DNA from: SKLM01 sp964390305 | Lineage (GTDB): Bacteria > Chloroflexota > Anaerolineae > B4-G1 | DNA length: 64,000 nucleotides | Direction of reading: 5' to 3' | Assembly: GCA_964390305.1 (NCBI GenBank) | Contig: CAYMHT010000001.1 | Location: 1-64,000 of the forward strand | Position numbers and translations under genes: made by a program | Notes under the pieces: generated by a model | Told to the model about the DNA's origin: nothing | Seen by the model: the letters and a program-made list of their open reading frames with translations, nothing else | Database searches by the model: none | Shown: positions 43,089 through 52,429 of the stretch, piece after piece | Numbering within the stretch: the stretch's first letter is position 1 | Layout: every line of letters begins with the position of its first letter

Positions 43089-45860
43089 ATGAGTCAACCT
43101 CCGACTGTCGCCTCAAGGGTCGCCGTCTCCCGGCGGATCCAGTGGGCTCTTCTGATCCTCGCTGTGGCCGCTTTCGGCTTGCGTTGCCATGACCTGGAGG
43201 CCAAGAGCTTGTGGACCGACGAGGGCCTGACAGTGCGCCGTGCGGAACAACCTCTCAGCCTCCTGTTCAAGAACCAGAATCTCATCCCAGTGGAGCCCAA
43301 CTACCACGATGGGACGGAAGTGGAGATGGTGGCGACGCCTGACGTCCACCCACCACTCTACTTCCTGTTCATGCACGTCTGGATACGCGGTGCGGGCCGG
43401 AGCGAGTTCGCGCTGCGCTTTCCATCGGTGATGGCAAGTGTCTTGGCAGTGCCGCTGCTCTTCGCTTTAGGCAGTGCACTCCTGACCAGAGAGACAGGAC
43501 TCTGGGCGGCCTTACTCGCTGCGTCGTCGCCTTTCTACATCTGGCACGCTCAAGAGGCGCGAATGTACGCCTGGGTTGTCCTCCTCAGTGCGGCGTCGGT
43601 GTACATGTTCTTGGCACTGCTGAGAGACGCTCCGAGACCTGGTCACTATCTCGCCTATGCAGCAGCCACATCGGCTCTGGTTTACACTCACTACACAGGT
43701 TTTCTGCTTGTCGCTTTCGAGGTGATAATCTACGCAGCCTATCAGTTCAAGAAGGGAATGCGACCGGTCTTGGTGGTTATCGCAGTCCTTGCGGTGGCGT
43801 CGGTCCCACTCATTCCGTACGTGCGTCGCGTGTTGAGTCTGTCATTCCACGGGTTCCTCTCGCCCTCGTTGCCAGTCCTGCTGGCGCAGGCCTCGAGCTA
43901 TTTCAGTCTAGGGGGCAGCGAGTTTCTCGGTTTGCCCTTGTGGCAGACGGGTCCCTTTGTGGCGCTTTTCGGCATTGGGGCCTTAATGCTGGACGTACCA
44001 CGTCGCAGACGTGCATGGATGGTCTGCCTGGGTCACCTGGCGATCCCTATGCTGTTGTTCCATCTTATCTCCTACTTCAAGCCGAACTATATGAACCCCC
44101 GACACTTCCTGATCGTCAACCCCGCCTGGGACCTGGTCGTCGCTCAGGGGCTGATCACGTTGAGGCGACGATTCTGGCCAGGCCTGGCAATTCTGCTCAG
44201 CTTGTCCCTGGTGTTCAGAGGCAGAGCCAACTACGAGATCTTCACCAGTCGCCGCATGTGGAAGGACGACATCCGTGGTGCCGCCCGATATATCGAGGGG
44301 CGAGCACGGCCTGGAGACGCTATCGTCCTGCACGATCCTGTGATCCGTCTCACTTTCGACTACTACTATGATGGCCCGTATCCGGAGGCTGCAATCCCTC
44401 GCTATGGCGAGAACGACGAGCAGCAGGCAATCGATAGGTTTGCGGGATGGGCTCAGCACTATGATCGTATCTGGTTCCTCTACGGTCCGCCACCGACTCA
44501 CTTCCCGAGAGATCTCTTGCCACAATGGGCCGACGCTAACCTGTTCAAGGTCTGCCACCAAGGATTCGAGGCCATGTCGACCTACGTGGCGGTGGCAGCA
44601 TACGATGACGAGGCTCCCGTCCTCGACGCATTGCCCCTCGAAGCCGATTCCTGTGATGTTAATTGGGGCTCGCTCCGCTTGGTGGGCTTTCGGGCCAAGG
44701 ACACCATGGAGGGCAGCAACCACTGGCTTGAGTTCTTTTGGCAAGCCGACGAGGGACAGCTGGATAGACCCCTCATACTGAAAGCACGCTTGCTCGACAG
44801 CGGGGGCACGGTCTGGTACGAACGGCAGGAGGAAGTACTGCCATTCTATCCCCCTTCGGCCTGGCCCCCTTATCGCACGGTACGCACTGATTTTCGCCTC
44901 CCTCTGCCATACGACGTACCGCCCGTCACCTACACCGTGGAGGTGGTCCCGGTCGGGCTGGGGGACTTCGAGACAGTCGGCCAGATGACCGTGACCGATT
45001 CGACCCAGTCTTCCCCTGCCCCTTGCCCAAGCGCACGGTTCGAGGGCAGCCTGGAATTGCTGGACGGCGAGTTGGGCAGCGACGTATTTCGCGCCGGCCA
45101 TGTTCTCTTCGGCTCTTTGACGTGGCGAGCCACTGCTCAGGTCGATAGCGACTATCGCCTTCGTGTTAGCCTCACGAATCTGTGGGGCCGCCAGGTGGCT
45201 GTCCGTGAGATGCGGCCAAGTGCGGCTGGGTTCCCCACCAGCGCATGGATACCAGGTGATCCCGTCGCGGGACGCTTCAGCCTCCGCCTTCCGCCGGACT
45301 TGAACAGCGGATTATACCGCGTCGAAATCGGCTTGATCGACGAGTCGACTGGGCGTCCCCTCGGCGTTCAACGCTGGTACGGCAAGAAAGAATGGCTTTC
45401 TCTTGGGTCTGTCCGCGTAGAGGATTGGCCTCTGATGACGAATGTGCCGGACGATGTTGATCATCGGCTGGACCAAATCGAGATTGCGGGGAAGGTAAAT
45501 CTCCGTGGTTATGACCTGGCTCGAGAAGATGATACGCTCATGCTCACGCTTTACTGGCAAGCTCAAAGTCCGCTGGAGCGGAGCTACCACGTTTTCGTCC
45601 ACGTTGGGATGCCCAATCGGCCGCCACTCGCTGATGCAGGCGGCGTGCCTGCTGAGTGGACACGCCCCACCACGAGTTGGCGACGGGGCGAGGTCATCGT
45701 AGATGATTATGCCCTGTCTCTGTCTGACGTGCCGCCTGGTCGTTATCAGCTCTTCGTCGGCTTTTACGAGCCCGACACTGGACAGCGCCCTGAGACTGTT
45801 GTGGACGACACCGTCATCCCCGGCGGCTACGTCCTGTTGGAGGAGATAGATGTACGGTGA
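43089..45860 (+). CDS. GT39 glycosyltransferase with three C-terminal beta-sandwich modules
   Basis: 923 residues from ATG 43089 (TTG 43077 is an upstream alternative). Polytopic GT39 domain ~1-420: acidic first loop LWTDEGLTVRRAEQ, then TPDVHPPLYFLFMHVW and WHAQEARMYAWVV. The remainder is soluble and holds three successive copies of the module: ~520-640 (divergent), ~649-775 and ~791-918 (LRGYDL, LTLYWQ, YHVFVHV, WRRGEV, LFVGFYEPDTG). This is the longest tail in the window. Opens the second surface-glycan block. Likely a polyprenyl-phosphate sugar transferase acting outside the membrane. Confidence 0.85.
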   Translation: MSQPPTVASRVAVSRRIQWALLILAVAAFGLRCHDLEAKSLWTDEGLTVRRAEQPLSLLFKNQNLIPVEPNYHDGTEVEMVATPDVHPPLYFLFMHVWIRGAGRSEFALRFPSVMASVLAVPLLFALGSALLTRETGLWAALLAASSPFYIWHAQEARMYAWVVLLSAASVYMFLALLRDAPRPGHYLAYAAATSALVYTHYTGFLLVAFEVIIYAAYQFKKGMRPVLVVIAVLAVASVPLIPYVRRVLSLSFHGFLSPSLPVLLAQASSYFSLGGSEFLGLPLWQTGPFVALFGIGALMLDVPRRRRAWMVCLGHLAIPMLLFHLISYFKPNYMNPRHFLIVNPAWDLVVAQGLITLRRRFWPGLAILLSLSLVFRGRANYEIFTSRRMWKDDIRGAARYIEGRARPGDAIVLHDPVIRLTFDYYYDGPYPEAAIPRYGENDEQQAIDRFAGWAQHYDRIWFLYGPPPTHFPRDLLPQWADANLFKVCHQGFEAMSTYVAVAAYDDEAPVLDALPLEADSCDVNWGSLRLVGFRAKDTMEGSNHWLEFFWQADEGQLDRPLILKARLLDSGGTVWYERQEEVLPFYPPSAWPPYRTVRTDFRLPLPYDVPPVTYTVEVVPVGLGDFETVGQMTVTDSTQSSPAPCPSARFEGSLELLDGELGSDVFRAGHVLFGSLTWRATAQVDSDYRLRVSLTNLWGRQVAVREMRPSAAGFPTSAWIPGDPVAGRFSLRLPPDLNSGLYRVEIGLIDESTGRPLGVQRWYGKKEWLSLGSVRVEDWPLMTNVPDDVDHRLDQIEIAGKVNLRGYDLAREDDTLMLTLYWQAQSPLERSYHVFVHVGMPNRPPLADAGGVPAEWTRPTTSWRRGEVIVDDYALSLSDVPPGRYQLFVGFYEPDTGQRPETVVDDTVIPGGYVLLEEIDVR

Positions 45861-46073
45861 TCGCCCGGCTGGACAATCAGTGAGCGTCGGTCGAGGTCCT
45901 GACCCTCTACCAGTTCCTGGCAACGCCCCACGGCCCAGTCAGCCCCCTCAATCGGTCCTTGCACACCGTCGATAGGCGTGTACAATCTCGACCTGATCAC
46001 CGTCTACCAGCTCGCAAAGCGAGCCGCGTCTGCTCGAGAGACGAACCGCGATGACCAGTGGGATGAGCATCAA

Positions 46074-48350
46074 ATGACACGGTTTAGACCAACAAGGCGC
46101 CATATCGTGGCATCGATCGTTATCCTCTACCTGGTCGTTGGCGTTGGCTACAGCTTGGCCACCCCCATTATGGAGGCCTCTGACGAGTTCAAGCACTATC
46201 CATACGTTCAGTACGTCCAAACCCGCCACGAACTCCCTGTGCTGGAACCCCGCGTGTGTCTGGAAAGCCCGAGCGAGTGTCCTTGGTTGCAGGAGGCTGG
46301 ACAGCCTCCCGCCTACTACGCTATCCTGGCAGCAGTTACCTCCTGGATCGATACCTCCGACCTCGCCGATCTGCGGCGCGTCAACTGGCACGCCTTCATC
46401 GGTGATCCCGGACAGATCTGCAACAAGAACCTCATCCTTCACCGCCCAACGCAGGAGCAGTTTCCCTGGCGAGGTTCTGTCCTGGCTATCCACGTATGCC
46501 GTCTCATCACCGTGGCTATGGGGGCGGGCTCCGTCGTGTTGACCTATCTTGTGGCCGACGAACTGTTTCACGCCCGTCCCGCGCTGACATTGGGTGCCAC
46601 GGCTCTGACGGCGTTCAACCCGATGTTCATCTTCGTCAACGCCTCGGTTAACAACGATGCGATGACTACCCTCGTCGGCTGTCTTAACCTGCTGATGTTC
46701 CTCCGTCTTGTGCGCGATGGCCTGCAGAAGCCACTGCCGGTCTGGCGCTACGCGGTCGTAGGAATGACAACGGGACTCTTTCTCTTGACCAAGTTGAGTG
46801 GGTTGACCGCCCTGATGCTGCTTCCCATCCTTCTAGCCTGGGTCAGCTATCGCCGTCGGAGTTGGCGTCCGCTGGTGGTCGGTCTGACGGTCATAGTCGC
46901 GGTTTCTGCGTCGATAAGTGGCTGGTGGTTCGCCCGCAACTGGCGGCTCTACGGCGACCTGACGGGGCTCAATGCATTCATCGAGATTCAAGGGACGCGC
47001 GGCGGGTTTCCTTCGCTGCAGGACTGGCTAGACGAGTTCGTCGGCTTTCGCTGGACGTACTGGGGACTCTTTGGCGGGGTGAACGTGATGGCTCCCCTAT
47101 GGGTCTATCGCTTCTTCGACGCGCTGTCATTACTCGGCCTGATTGGATTGGCCTGCTGGACGGTCACGAGCGGCGAACTCCGTCGACTGTGGCTTGGTCT
47201 GCGTCGTCCTGAATCGGCTCCTCGTACGACGCTCTGGTGGATCCCCGCGCTTTGGACAGCCGTTCTCTTTGTCTCGGTGCTGCGGTGGACGTGGATCTTC
47301 TACTCGTTTCAGGGGCGCTTCCTGTTTCCTGCCATCGGCGGCATCAGTACGCTGCTCATGCTTGGGCTACATCAGTGGCTGCCGAGCGAGTATCGCCCCG
47401 TGTTGAGCCTCGGCGTAGGAGTGAGCGCGCTCTTCATAGCCGCAATGCTTCCGTTTGCGTCGATACTCCCCGCCTACGAACAGCCGGAGGCCTTAGCGCT
47501 CTCCGACGTGCCAGAAAGCGCCCGGGTCGAGCCGGTGGACGTAGGCAGCGTGGCCCGAATCGTGGGTTGGGAGCTCGGGGAACAGACCGTACGCCCTGCC
47601 GATTCGCATGCCTCTGTTGACCTCACTGTCTACTGGCAGGCAACGGCGCCAGACGCGGGGGACTACATCAGCTTTGCCCGTCTGCTGGGGCGTGACAACG
47701 ACCTCGTGGGGCAGATCAATCGCCGCCCTGCCTGCGGGATGGTACCCACAAACTGGTGGCAGCCAGGGGAGGTCTGGCGCGATCCGTACCGCGTTCCGGT
47801 CTCGGAGGACGCACAGGGACCCAGCCGCCTGCGCGTCGAGGTGGGGCTGTACGATCCCCCAGTCGACGAAACCCTGGGCGTGGTGCAGATCGGCGAAGCC
47901 AAACTGGCCCCGCCCGAATCAACGCCCTATGTCGATCATCCTTTGAGCGTGGAGCTGGCCGACGGCATCACCTTCCGCGGTTATGAGCTTGCACGAACAG
48001 ATGCACGTGCAGGCGAGACCATCACGATAACCCTGCACTGGAACGTAAGAGAGGCACCACCAAAGGACTACCAGGTCTTTGTGCACCTGCTTGGTGACGA
48101 TCCCGAGCCGGTGGCCCAAGGCGACGGCCCACCGCTGATGGGCTACTACCCGACATCGTTGTGGGCGGCCGGGGAGACCTTCGCCGATCCCCATCCGCTG
48201 TCGCTGCCCGCCGGGCTGCCACCCGGTCAGTACCGGCTCTTGGTGGGGATGTACGACCTGGAGACGATGGAACCACTGCCTCGCTCGGATGGTGGCCCAC
48301 CCAGTATCGAGATTCCTACGACTGTGACGATCCATCCATCTGAAAGTTGA
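46074..48350 (+). CDS. GT-C-like membrane protein with two C-terminal beta-sandwich modules
   Basis: 758 residues from ATG 46074; GTG 45978 upstream would add a hydrophilic extension. The first external loop, EASDEFKHYPYV followed by LQEAGQPPAYYAIL, is typical of a GT-C group common in Chloroflexota, with an acidic Asp-Glu pair. Many membrane helices to ~470. Then module copies ~485-615 (IVGWEL, LTVYWQA, VEVGLYDPP) and ~621-755 (FRGYEL, ITLHWN, YQVFVHLL, LWAAGE, LLVGMYDLETM). It is followed after 4 bases by the O-antigen-ligase-like gene, an operon that joins it to surface polysaccharide assembly. Confidence 0.82.
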   Translation: MTRFRPTRRHIVASIVILYLVVGVGYSLATPIMEASDEFKHYPYVQYVQTRHELPVLEPRVCLESPSECPWLQEAGQPPAYYAILAAVTSWIDTSDLADLRRVNWHAFIGDPGQICNKNLILHRPTQEQFPWRGSVLAIHVCRLITVAMGAGSVVLTYLVADELFHARPALTLGATALTAFNPMFIFVNASVNNDAMTTLVGCLNLLMFLRLVRDGLQKPLPVWRYAVVGMTTGLFLLTKLSGLTALMLLPILLAWVSYRRRSWRPLVVGLTVIVAVSASISGWWFARNWRLYGDLTGLNAFIEIQGTRGGFPSLQDWLDEFVGFRWTYWGLFGGVNVMAPLWVYRFFDALSLLGLIGLACWTVTSGELRRLWLGLRRPESAPRTTLWWIPALWTAVLFVSVLRWTWIFYSFQGRFLFPAIGGISTLLMLGLHQWLPSEYRPVLSLGVGVSALFIAAMLPFASILPAYEQPEALALSDVPESARVEPVDVGSVARIVGWELGEQTVRPADSHASVDLTVYWQATAPDAGDYISFARLLGRDNDLVGQINRRPACGMVPTNWWQPGEVWRDPYRVPVSEDAQGPSRLRVEVGLYDPPVDETLGVVQIGEAKLAPPESTPYVDHPLSVELADGITFRGYELARTDARAGETITITLHWNVREAPPKDYQVFVHLLGDDPEPVAQGDGPPLMGYYPTSLWAAGETFADPHPLSLPAGLPPGQYRLLVGMYDLETMEPLPRSDGGPPSIEIPTTVTIHPSES

Positions 48351-48354
48351 TCCG

Positions 48355-49839
48355 ATGACATCTCAGGACTGGCTCAATCGCATTCTCGCCTCCCGCCGCC
48401 GCTGGCTCTCTGCAGGAGCGTCACTTGTGCTTTGCACAGCCCTGTCACTCGCGGTCGGCTACCTGCTGGCCGAGTTTGGCCCGCTGATCGCCGGCGGAGG
48501 CATGGCGGCGCTGTTCGTAGGCTTCTGGATGCTGCGCGACATCGAGGTTGCCTACTGGTCCGTCATCGGCATTGTCTGCTTGCTCCCTTTCGCCTCATTC
48601 CCTTTTGACATTGGATTCACACCCACACTCCTGGACGCGGCGCTGGGGGCGCTGTTTGTCGTGTGGTTGTTCGAGGTCGCGGGCGCCGGGCACACGGAGA
48701 TCATCGCTACCCCGTTGGGCGGGCCCATCATTGTGTTCATGCTCTTGGCGGCGGGCGCCTTTATCCTCGGGCTGGCGCACGTACCGCTGGCCCTGGGCTA
48801 CTTGCAGTATCACATACGCCACTTCGGAGAGGTAATGCTCAGTGTGGCCCTTTTCTTTCTCGTCGTCAACACGGTTCGCGACGAGGGGCGATTCCGCCGT
48901 ATCGTACGCGGTTTGATTCTGGGAGCCTTCGGCGCTGCCGCACTGGGGATCGTGCTGTACGTCATCGCTGACCAGATCTCGGCGGATTTCGTCATTCGCG
49001 TCCTCTCCGCACTCGGGCGGTTCGGCTATCCCAGCGGACCAGGGGTCCTGCGCTACATCCGGGATAACCCCGAGCTGCCGATGCGGGCCACGTCTACGTC
49101 GGTGGATCCCAACGTGTTGGGCAGTTTGCTCAATGTGGCATTGGCAATCAGCGTGCCACAGCTCTTCTCCGATCGGCCCATCGTGCCTCGCGGCTACCTT
49201 GTACCCATGCTGGGAGTGATGACGCTGTGTCTGGGCCTGACGATGAGTCGCGGCTCGATGGTCGGTCTGGGAGCGGCATTGGTTGTGGTAGCCACGCTGC
49301 GTTACCGCAAGCTTTGGGTGCTACTGTTGGGAGCGCTGGTGGTCATGCTCCTGCTGCCTCAGACACAGACACTCGTCAAGCACTTCCTCGAAGGATTTCG
49401 AATTCAAGACCTGGCCACTCAAATGCGCATGGGCGAGTACAGGGACGCACTCACCTTGATCGGACGCCACCCGCTGCTCGGGGTCGGGTTTGCCGCCTCC
49501 CCGGACATCGACACCTATATCGGCGTGGCCAACGTCTACCTCCTCATCGCTGAACAGATGGGGTTAGTCGGTCTGGCCAGTTTCTTGGTTGTGATGGGCA
49601 TCGTTCTCGCGCGCTTCTGGCGCACTCGGGATTTGGCAGCCGGGACGAGCCTGGAACCGTTGTGGTGGGGGTTGCATGCGGGCGTCATTGGAGCGCTGGT
49701 AGGTGGCGCATTCGATCACTACTTTTTCAACCTCGACTTTCACCACTCAGTCACGCTATTCTGGCTCCTCATCGGCCTTGCGACGGCAGCGACGGAGCTG
49801 ATCCGCCGACAGCCCGGAAGGCAGCAAGATACCCCCTGA
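48355..49839 (+). CDS. O-antigen ligase / Wzy-like polysaccharide polymerase
   Basis: 494 residues, with about a dozen hydrophobic segments and a long external loop in the C-terminal half. That loop contains GRHPLLGVGFAASPDIDTYIG and VYLLIAEQMGLVG, the pattern of the Wzy_C/WaaL superfamily. Such proteins join polyprenyl-linked sugar chains to a lipid or protein acceptor, or polymerise repeat units. Tight spacing (4 bases) to the preceding GT-C gene supports a joint pathway. Polymerase and ligase cannot be told apart here. Confidence 0.85.
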   Translation: MTSQDWLNRILASRRRWLSAGASLVLCTALSLAVGYLLAEFGPLIAGGGMAALFVGFWMLRDIEVAYWSVIGIVCLLPFASFPFDIGFTPTLLDAALGALFVVWLFEVAGAGHTEIIATPLGGPIIVFMLLAAGAFILGLAHVPLALGYLQYHIRHFGEVMLSVALFFLVVNTVRDEGRFRRIVRGLILGAFGAAALGIVLYVIADQISADFVIRVLSALGRFGYPSGPGVLRYIRDNPELPMRATSTSVDPNVLGSLLNVALAISVPQLFSDRPIVPRGYLVPMLGVMTLCLGLTMSRGSMVGLGAALVVVATLRYRKLWVLLLGALVVMLLLPQTQTLVKHFLEGFRIQDLATQMRMGEYRDALTLIGRHPLLGVGFAASPDIDTYIGVANVYLLIAEQMGLVGLASFLVVMGIVLARFWRTRDLAAGTSLEPLWWGLHAGVIGALVGGAFDHYFFNLDFHHSVTLFWLLIGLATAATELIRRQPGRQQDTP

Positions 49840-50017
49840 ACTGACCCCCCGAAGTCCGCTCGCTGAGCCTGGCACCGCTACACCACCGTCGTCTGAGCGT
49901 CCTCGACCGACCACAGTCGACCGCTCGTCTTCGGCTGCTTGACCCTCCGGATTCGCTCAAGACCGCGACTTCAATCCGCCGGAAGGCGCACTGCAACGCC
50001 GCTGTCCGCACCGTTCA

Positions 50018-50047
50018 TTCGCTGGGTTCGTCCTGCCGTGTTATAAT
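50018..50047 (+). promoter_or_regulatory. Extended -10 promoter of the site-2-protease operon
   Basis: TGTTATAAT with TATAAT at 50042-50047; weak -35 TTCGCT (50018-50023), 18-bp spacer. In the gap 49840-50128 nothing else was seen besides the following mini-ORF. Confidence 0.7.
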
Positions 50048-50077
50048 CAACTCAACTTAAAGAGGGAGGGGACTGCC

Positions 50078-50113
50078 ATGGAGTTCTGGTCCGGGCCCCG
50101 CCCGTATGACTAG
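50078..50113 (+). CDS. Possible 11-residue leader peptide
   Basis: ATG 50078 to TAG 50113 encodes MEFWSGPRPYD. It follows the strong ribosome site AGAGGGAGGGG (50061-50071) and the promoter at 50018-50047. Its stop overlaps the ribosome site (TAGGAGAGG) of the protease gene at 50129, so its translation could govern that gene. Confidence 0.4.
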   Translation: MEFWSGPRPYD

Positions 50114-50128
50114 GAGAGGTGTCGGAGG

Positions 50129-50767
50129 TTGTTAGGAAATCTCTTTGATCCCAACCGGCTTGTTACGCTGGCCATTCTCTTTCTGACCAGCATGCCTTTT
50201 CACGAGTGGGCGCACGCCTGGACGGCCTTTCAGTTAGGCGACGACACAGCTGCTCGGCGAGGGCGGCTGACCCTCAATCCCCTGGCGCACTTGGATCCGA
50301 TAGGGACTGTTTCGCTGGTGCTCTTCGGCTTTGGGTGGGGTAAGCCAGTCCCGGTCAGTCCTTATCGTTTGCGCGGGGATATGCGCCGCAGCCAGGCGCT
50401 GGTGAGCATCGCCGGGCCGCTCTCTAACCTGGTGCTTTCGATGCTGGCGGCCATTCCCTTTCGACTCGGTTGGCTAAGTCTCTATGGAGGGCCTTCGGTC
50501 ATGAACCTTCAGGACATCCTGATGCGCTTCATCAGCATCAACCTTGTCCTGATGCTGTTCAACTTGATCCCGTTCCCACCTCTTGACGGCTCGCGTGTTC
50601 TGGCTTGGCTCCTGCCGCGTCAGTGGGCCATAAAGTTCGAGCAGCTGGAGCAGATCGGTGGAGCAGGACTGATGTTGGCGCTGTATCTTCTGTCGAGGTC
50701 AGGCGTCCTCGGAATGGTGATGAGACCGTTGATGGACTTCCTGCTCCGGGCATTGCTCGTCTACTGA
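50129..50767 (+). CDS. Site-2 protease family membrane metalloprotease (M50)
   Basis: 212 residues from a TTG start preceded by GTCGGAGG. Zinc motif HEWAH (His25-Glu26, His29) in the first membrane segment and NLIPFPPLDGSRVL (~145-160), whose Asp is the third ligand. These two motifs define small site-2 proteases of the SpoIVFB/Rv-like group, with no PDZ domain. They cleave membrane proteins within the bilayer. The stop overlaps the next ATG, so it is coupled with the HD protein. Confidence 0.92.
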   Translation: MLGNLFDPNRLVTLAILFLTSMPFHEWAHAWTAFQLGDDTAARRGRLTLNPLAHLDPIGTVSLVLFGFGWGKPVPVSPYRLRGDMRRSQALVSIAGPLSNLVLSMLAAIPFRLGWLSLYGGPSVMNLQDILMRFISINLVLMLFNLIPFPPLDGSRVLAWLLPRQWAIKFEQLEQIGGAGLMLALYLLSRSGVLGMVMRPLMDFLLRALLVY

Positions 50768-51303
50768 TGTTCCGCACGGTGATACCGATTCGCTACCGCC
50801 TCGAGCAATTCCTGCGGGCGTTGACCGCCCGGCAGGCGATCTCGGAACAGAGAATCGAGCAACTGAGGCGCGTACTGGGCCCAAAGGCGTGGGCAATCTT
50901 CGTCCGACAGGCTCCACAGGATCAGCGTCACGCGTTAGCTGTGTACGAGACTGTGTGCAACCAAGGGCACACCAACAACGATCTCTTGGCAGCCGCACTG
51001 CTGCACGACATCGGCAAGGCTGCGACCCAGCTGCGCGCGTGGCAGCGGGGCGTGTTCGTGCTGGCCGAACGTCTCGCGCCGCGTGTGTGGGATCTTATCA
51101 CCCGCGATCCTGGCGACGGCTGGCGCCGTCCCCTTGCCCGCTATGCCAAGCACGCCGAGATCGGTGCACGGTGGGCGGAGGAGGCTGGAGCCTCACCCCT
51201 CACCGTCAGGCTCATCCGTCGCCACGAGGACGCGCTCGAGACGTGTCAGACGGAGGAAGACCAATTGCTCGCGGTTCTGCAGGCCGCGGACAGCATGAAC
51301 TGA
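50767..51303 (+). CDS. HD-domain hydrolase
   Basis: 178 residues from ATG 50767, inside the preceding stop codon (ATGA). HALAVYETV, then AALLHDIGKA with the metal-binding His80-Asp81, then HAEIGARWAEEAGA and a late HED segment make a complete HD motif. HD domains hydrolyse phosphate esters of nucleotides or cyclic dinucleotides; the substrate is not evident. Cytoplasmic, no membrane helix. Confidence 0.88.
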   Translation: MFRTVIPIRYRLEQFLRALTARQAISEQRIEQLRRVLGPKAWAIFVRQAPQDQRHALAVYETVCNQGHTNNDLLAAALLHDIGKAATQLRAWQRGVFVLAERLAPRVWDLITRDPGDGWRRPLARYAKHAEIGARWAEEAGASPLTVRLIRRHEDALETCQTEEDQLLAVLQAADSMN

Positions 51304-51383
51304 GACGCAGTACGTGGTCGTGCCCCCATGCGACGGGATGATACCTTGCGCACAGGGTCCACGGTCTTTAGGGAGATTCTGCT

Positions 51384-52397
51384 ATGAATCTTAATCGAGC
51401 TGCAATCATCGGCATCGATCTCATCAGCGCTTCGATCGCTCTCGGGCTTCAGGAGCATAAGAAGCCCATTGAGGTCGTTGGCTACGACGCTGACCGGGCC
51501 ATTGCCGACTTAGCGAAGGCACGAGGGATCGTTCATAAGGTGAAACGGAAGCCAGGATCAGCCTGCGAGGATGCTGGCCTGATCATTGTAGCCCAGCCGT
51601 TCGCCGATATCCAGAAATCCTTCGCTGCTATTGCACCCCACCTTGAGGATGGAGCCACCGTCACCGACACGGCGCGCCTCAAGGCTCCGGTGTTGCGTTG
51701 GGCCGATGAACTGCTCCCTGAGCGCGTTTCTTTTGTGGGCGGTCATATCATCCCCAACCCGGTGATCATTGGTCTTCAGCCCTTGGAGGGGCTCGAGGAC
51801 GCCAGTGCGGACCTGCTGAGAGAGGCACTCTACTGTTTCACCCCTTCACCTAACGCCTCCAGTGCCGCCATTGAAGTCTGCACCTGGCTGGCCCGCGCGC
51901 TCGACGCGAATCCCTTCTTCATCGACGTCACCGAGCACGACGGGCTCCAGGCTGGCATCGAAGGGTTGCCAGACTTGGTGACCATCGCGCTGTTGCGAGC
52001 GACTGTCGACACGCCCGGATGGCAAGAGATGCGCAAGTTCGCGGGACGTCGCTTCGCCGTCGCTACCGAGGCGGTCGAGGACATCTCCAAGCGCCATCCA
52101 TCGTTATTCCTGAATCGGGAGAACATCCTTCATCGGCTCGATGCGCTCATAGAGGAGCTGATGTATCTCCGCAAGGTGCTGCGCCAGGCCGAAGAACAAG
52201 CCTTGGCCGAGGCATCTGTTGCAGCCGCCGACGGTCGGTCGCGCTGGATGGAGGAGCGACAGCAAGGAATGTGGACTGAGAGAGGCGCTGTTGACACGCG
52301 CGACGTACCGGGCGCCGGCGAGCAGCTGGGGCGCTTGGTGTTCGGCAATCTAGCGTCCCGCTTCAAGGGCGCGCCGGACGAATCGGAGGAGAACTAG
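51384..52397 (+). CDS. TyrA-fold (prephenate-dehydrogenase-like) protein with altered motifs
   Basis: 337 residues. The overall pattern follows prephenate/arogenate dehydrogenase: an N-terminal Rossmann domain, DTARLKAPVLRWADELLPERV, a VGGH motif, then VTEHDGLQAGIEGLP and a helical domain. But the glycine-rich NAD loop reads IGIDLISAS in place of GxGLIGGS, and the HPMAG signature reads HIIPNP (His121 kept). A long hydrophilic tail follows ~290. It may be a distant TyrA or a relative that no longer acts on prephenate. ATG follows AGGGAG. Confidence 0.7.
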   Translation: MNLNRAAIIGIDLISASIALGLQEHKKPIEVVGYDADRAIADLAKARGIVHKVKRKPGSACEDAGLIIVAQPFADIQKSFAAIAPHLEDGATVTDTARLKAPVLRWADELLPERVSFVGGHIIPNPVIIGLQPLEGLEDASADLLREALYCFTPSPNASSAAIEVCTWLARALDANPFFIDVTEHDGLQAGIEGLPDLVTIALLRATVDTPGWQEMRKFAGRRFAVATEAVEDISKRHPSLFLNRENILHRLDALIEELMYLRKVLRQAEEQALAEASVAAADGRSRWMEERQQGMWTERGAVDTRDVPGAGEQLGRLVFGNLASRFKGAPDESEEN

Positions 52398-52429
52398 CGC
52401 CGTCGACCGGTCCCGTCGCTCGAGACACC

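Noticed and set aside
43983..45101. A 372-codon open frame antisense to the triple-module glycosyltransferase
   Set aside because: Shadow frame over a clear GT39 gene with no promoter or ribosome site.
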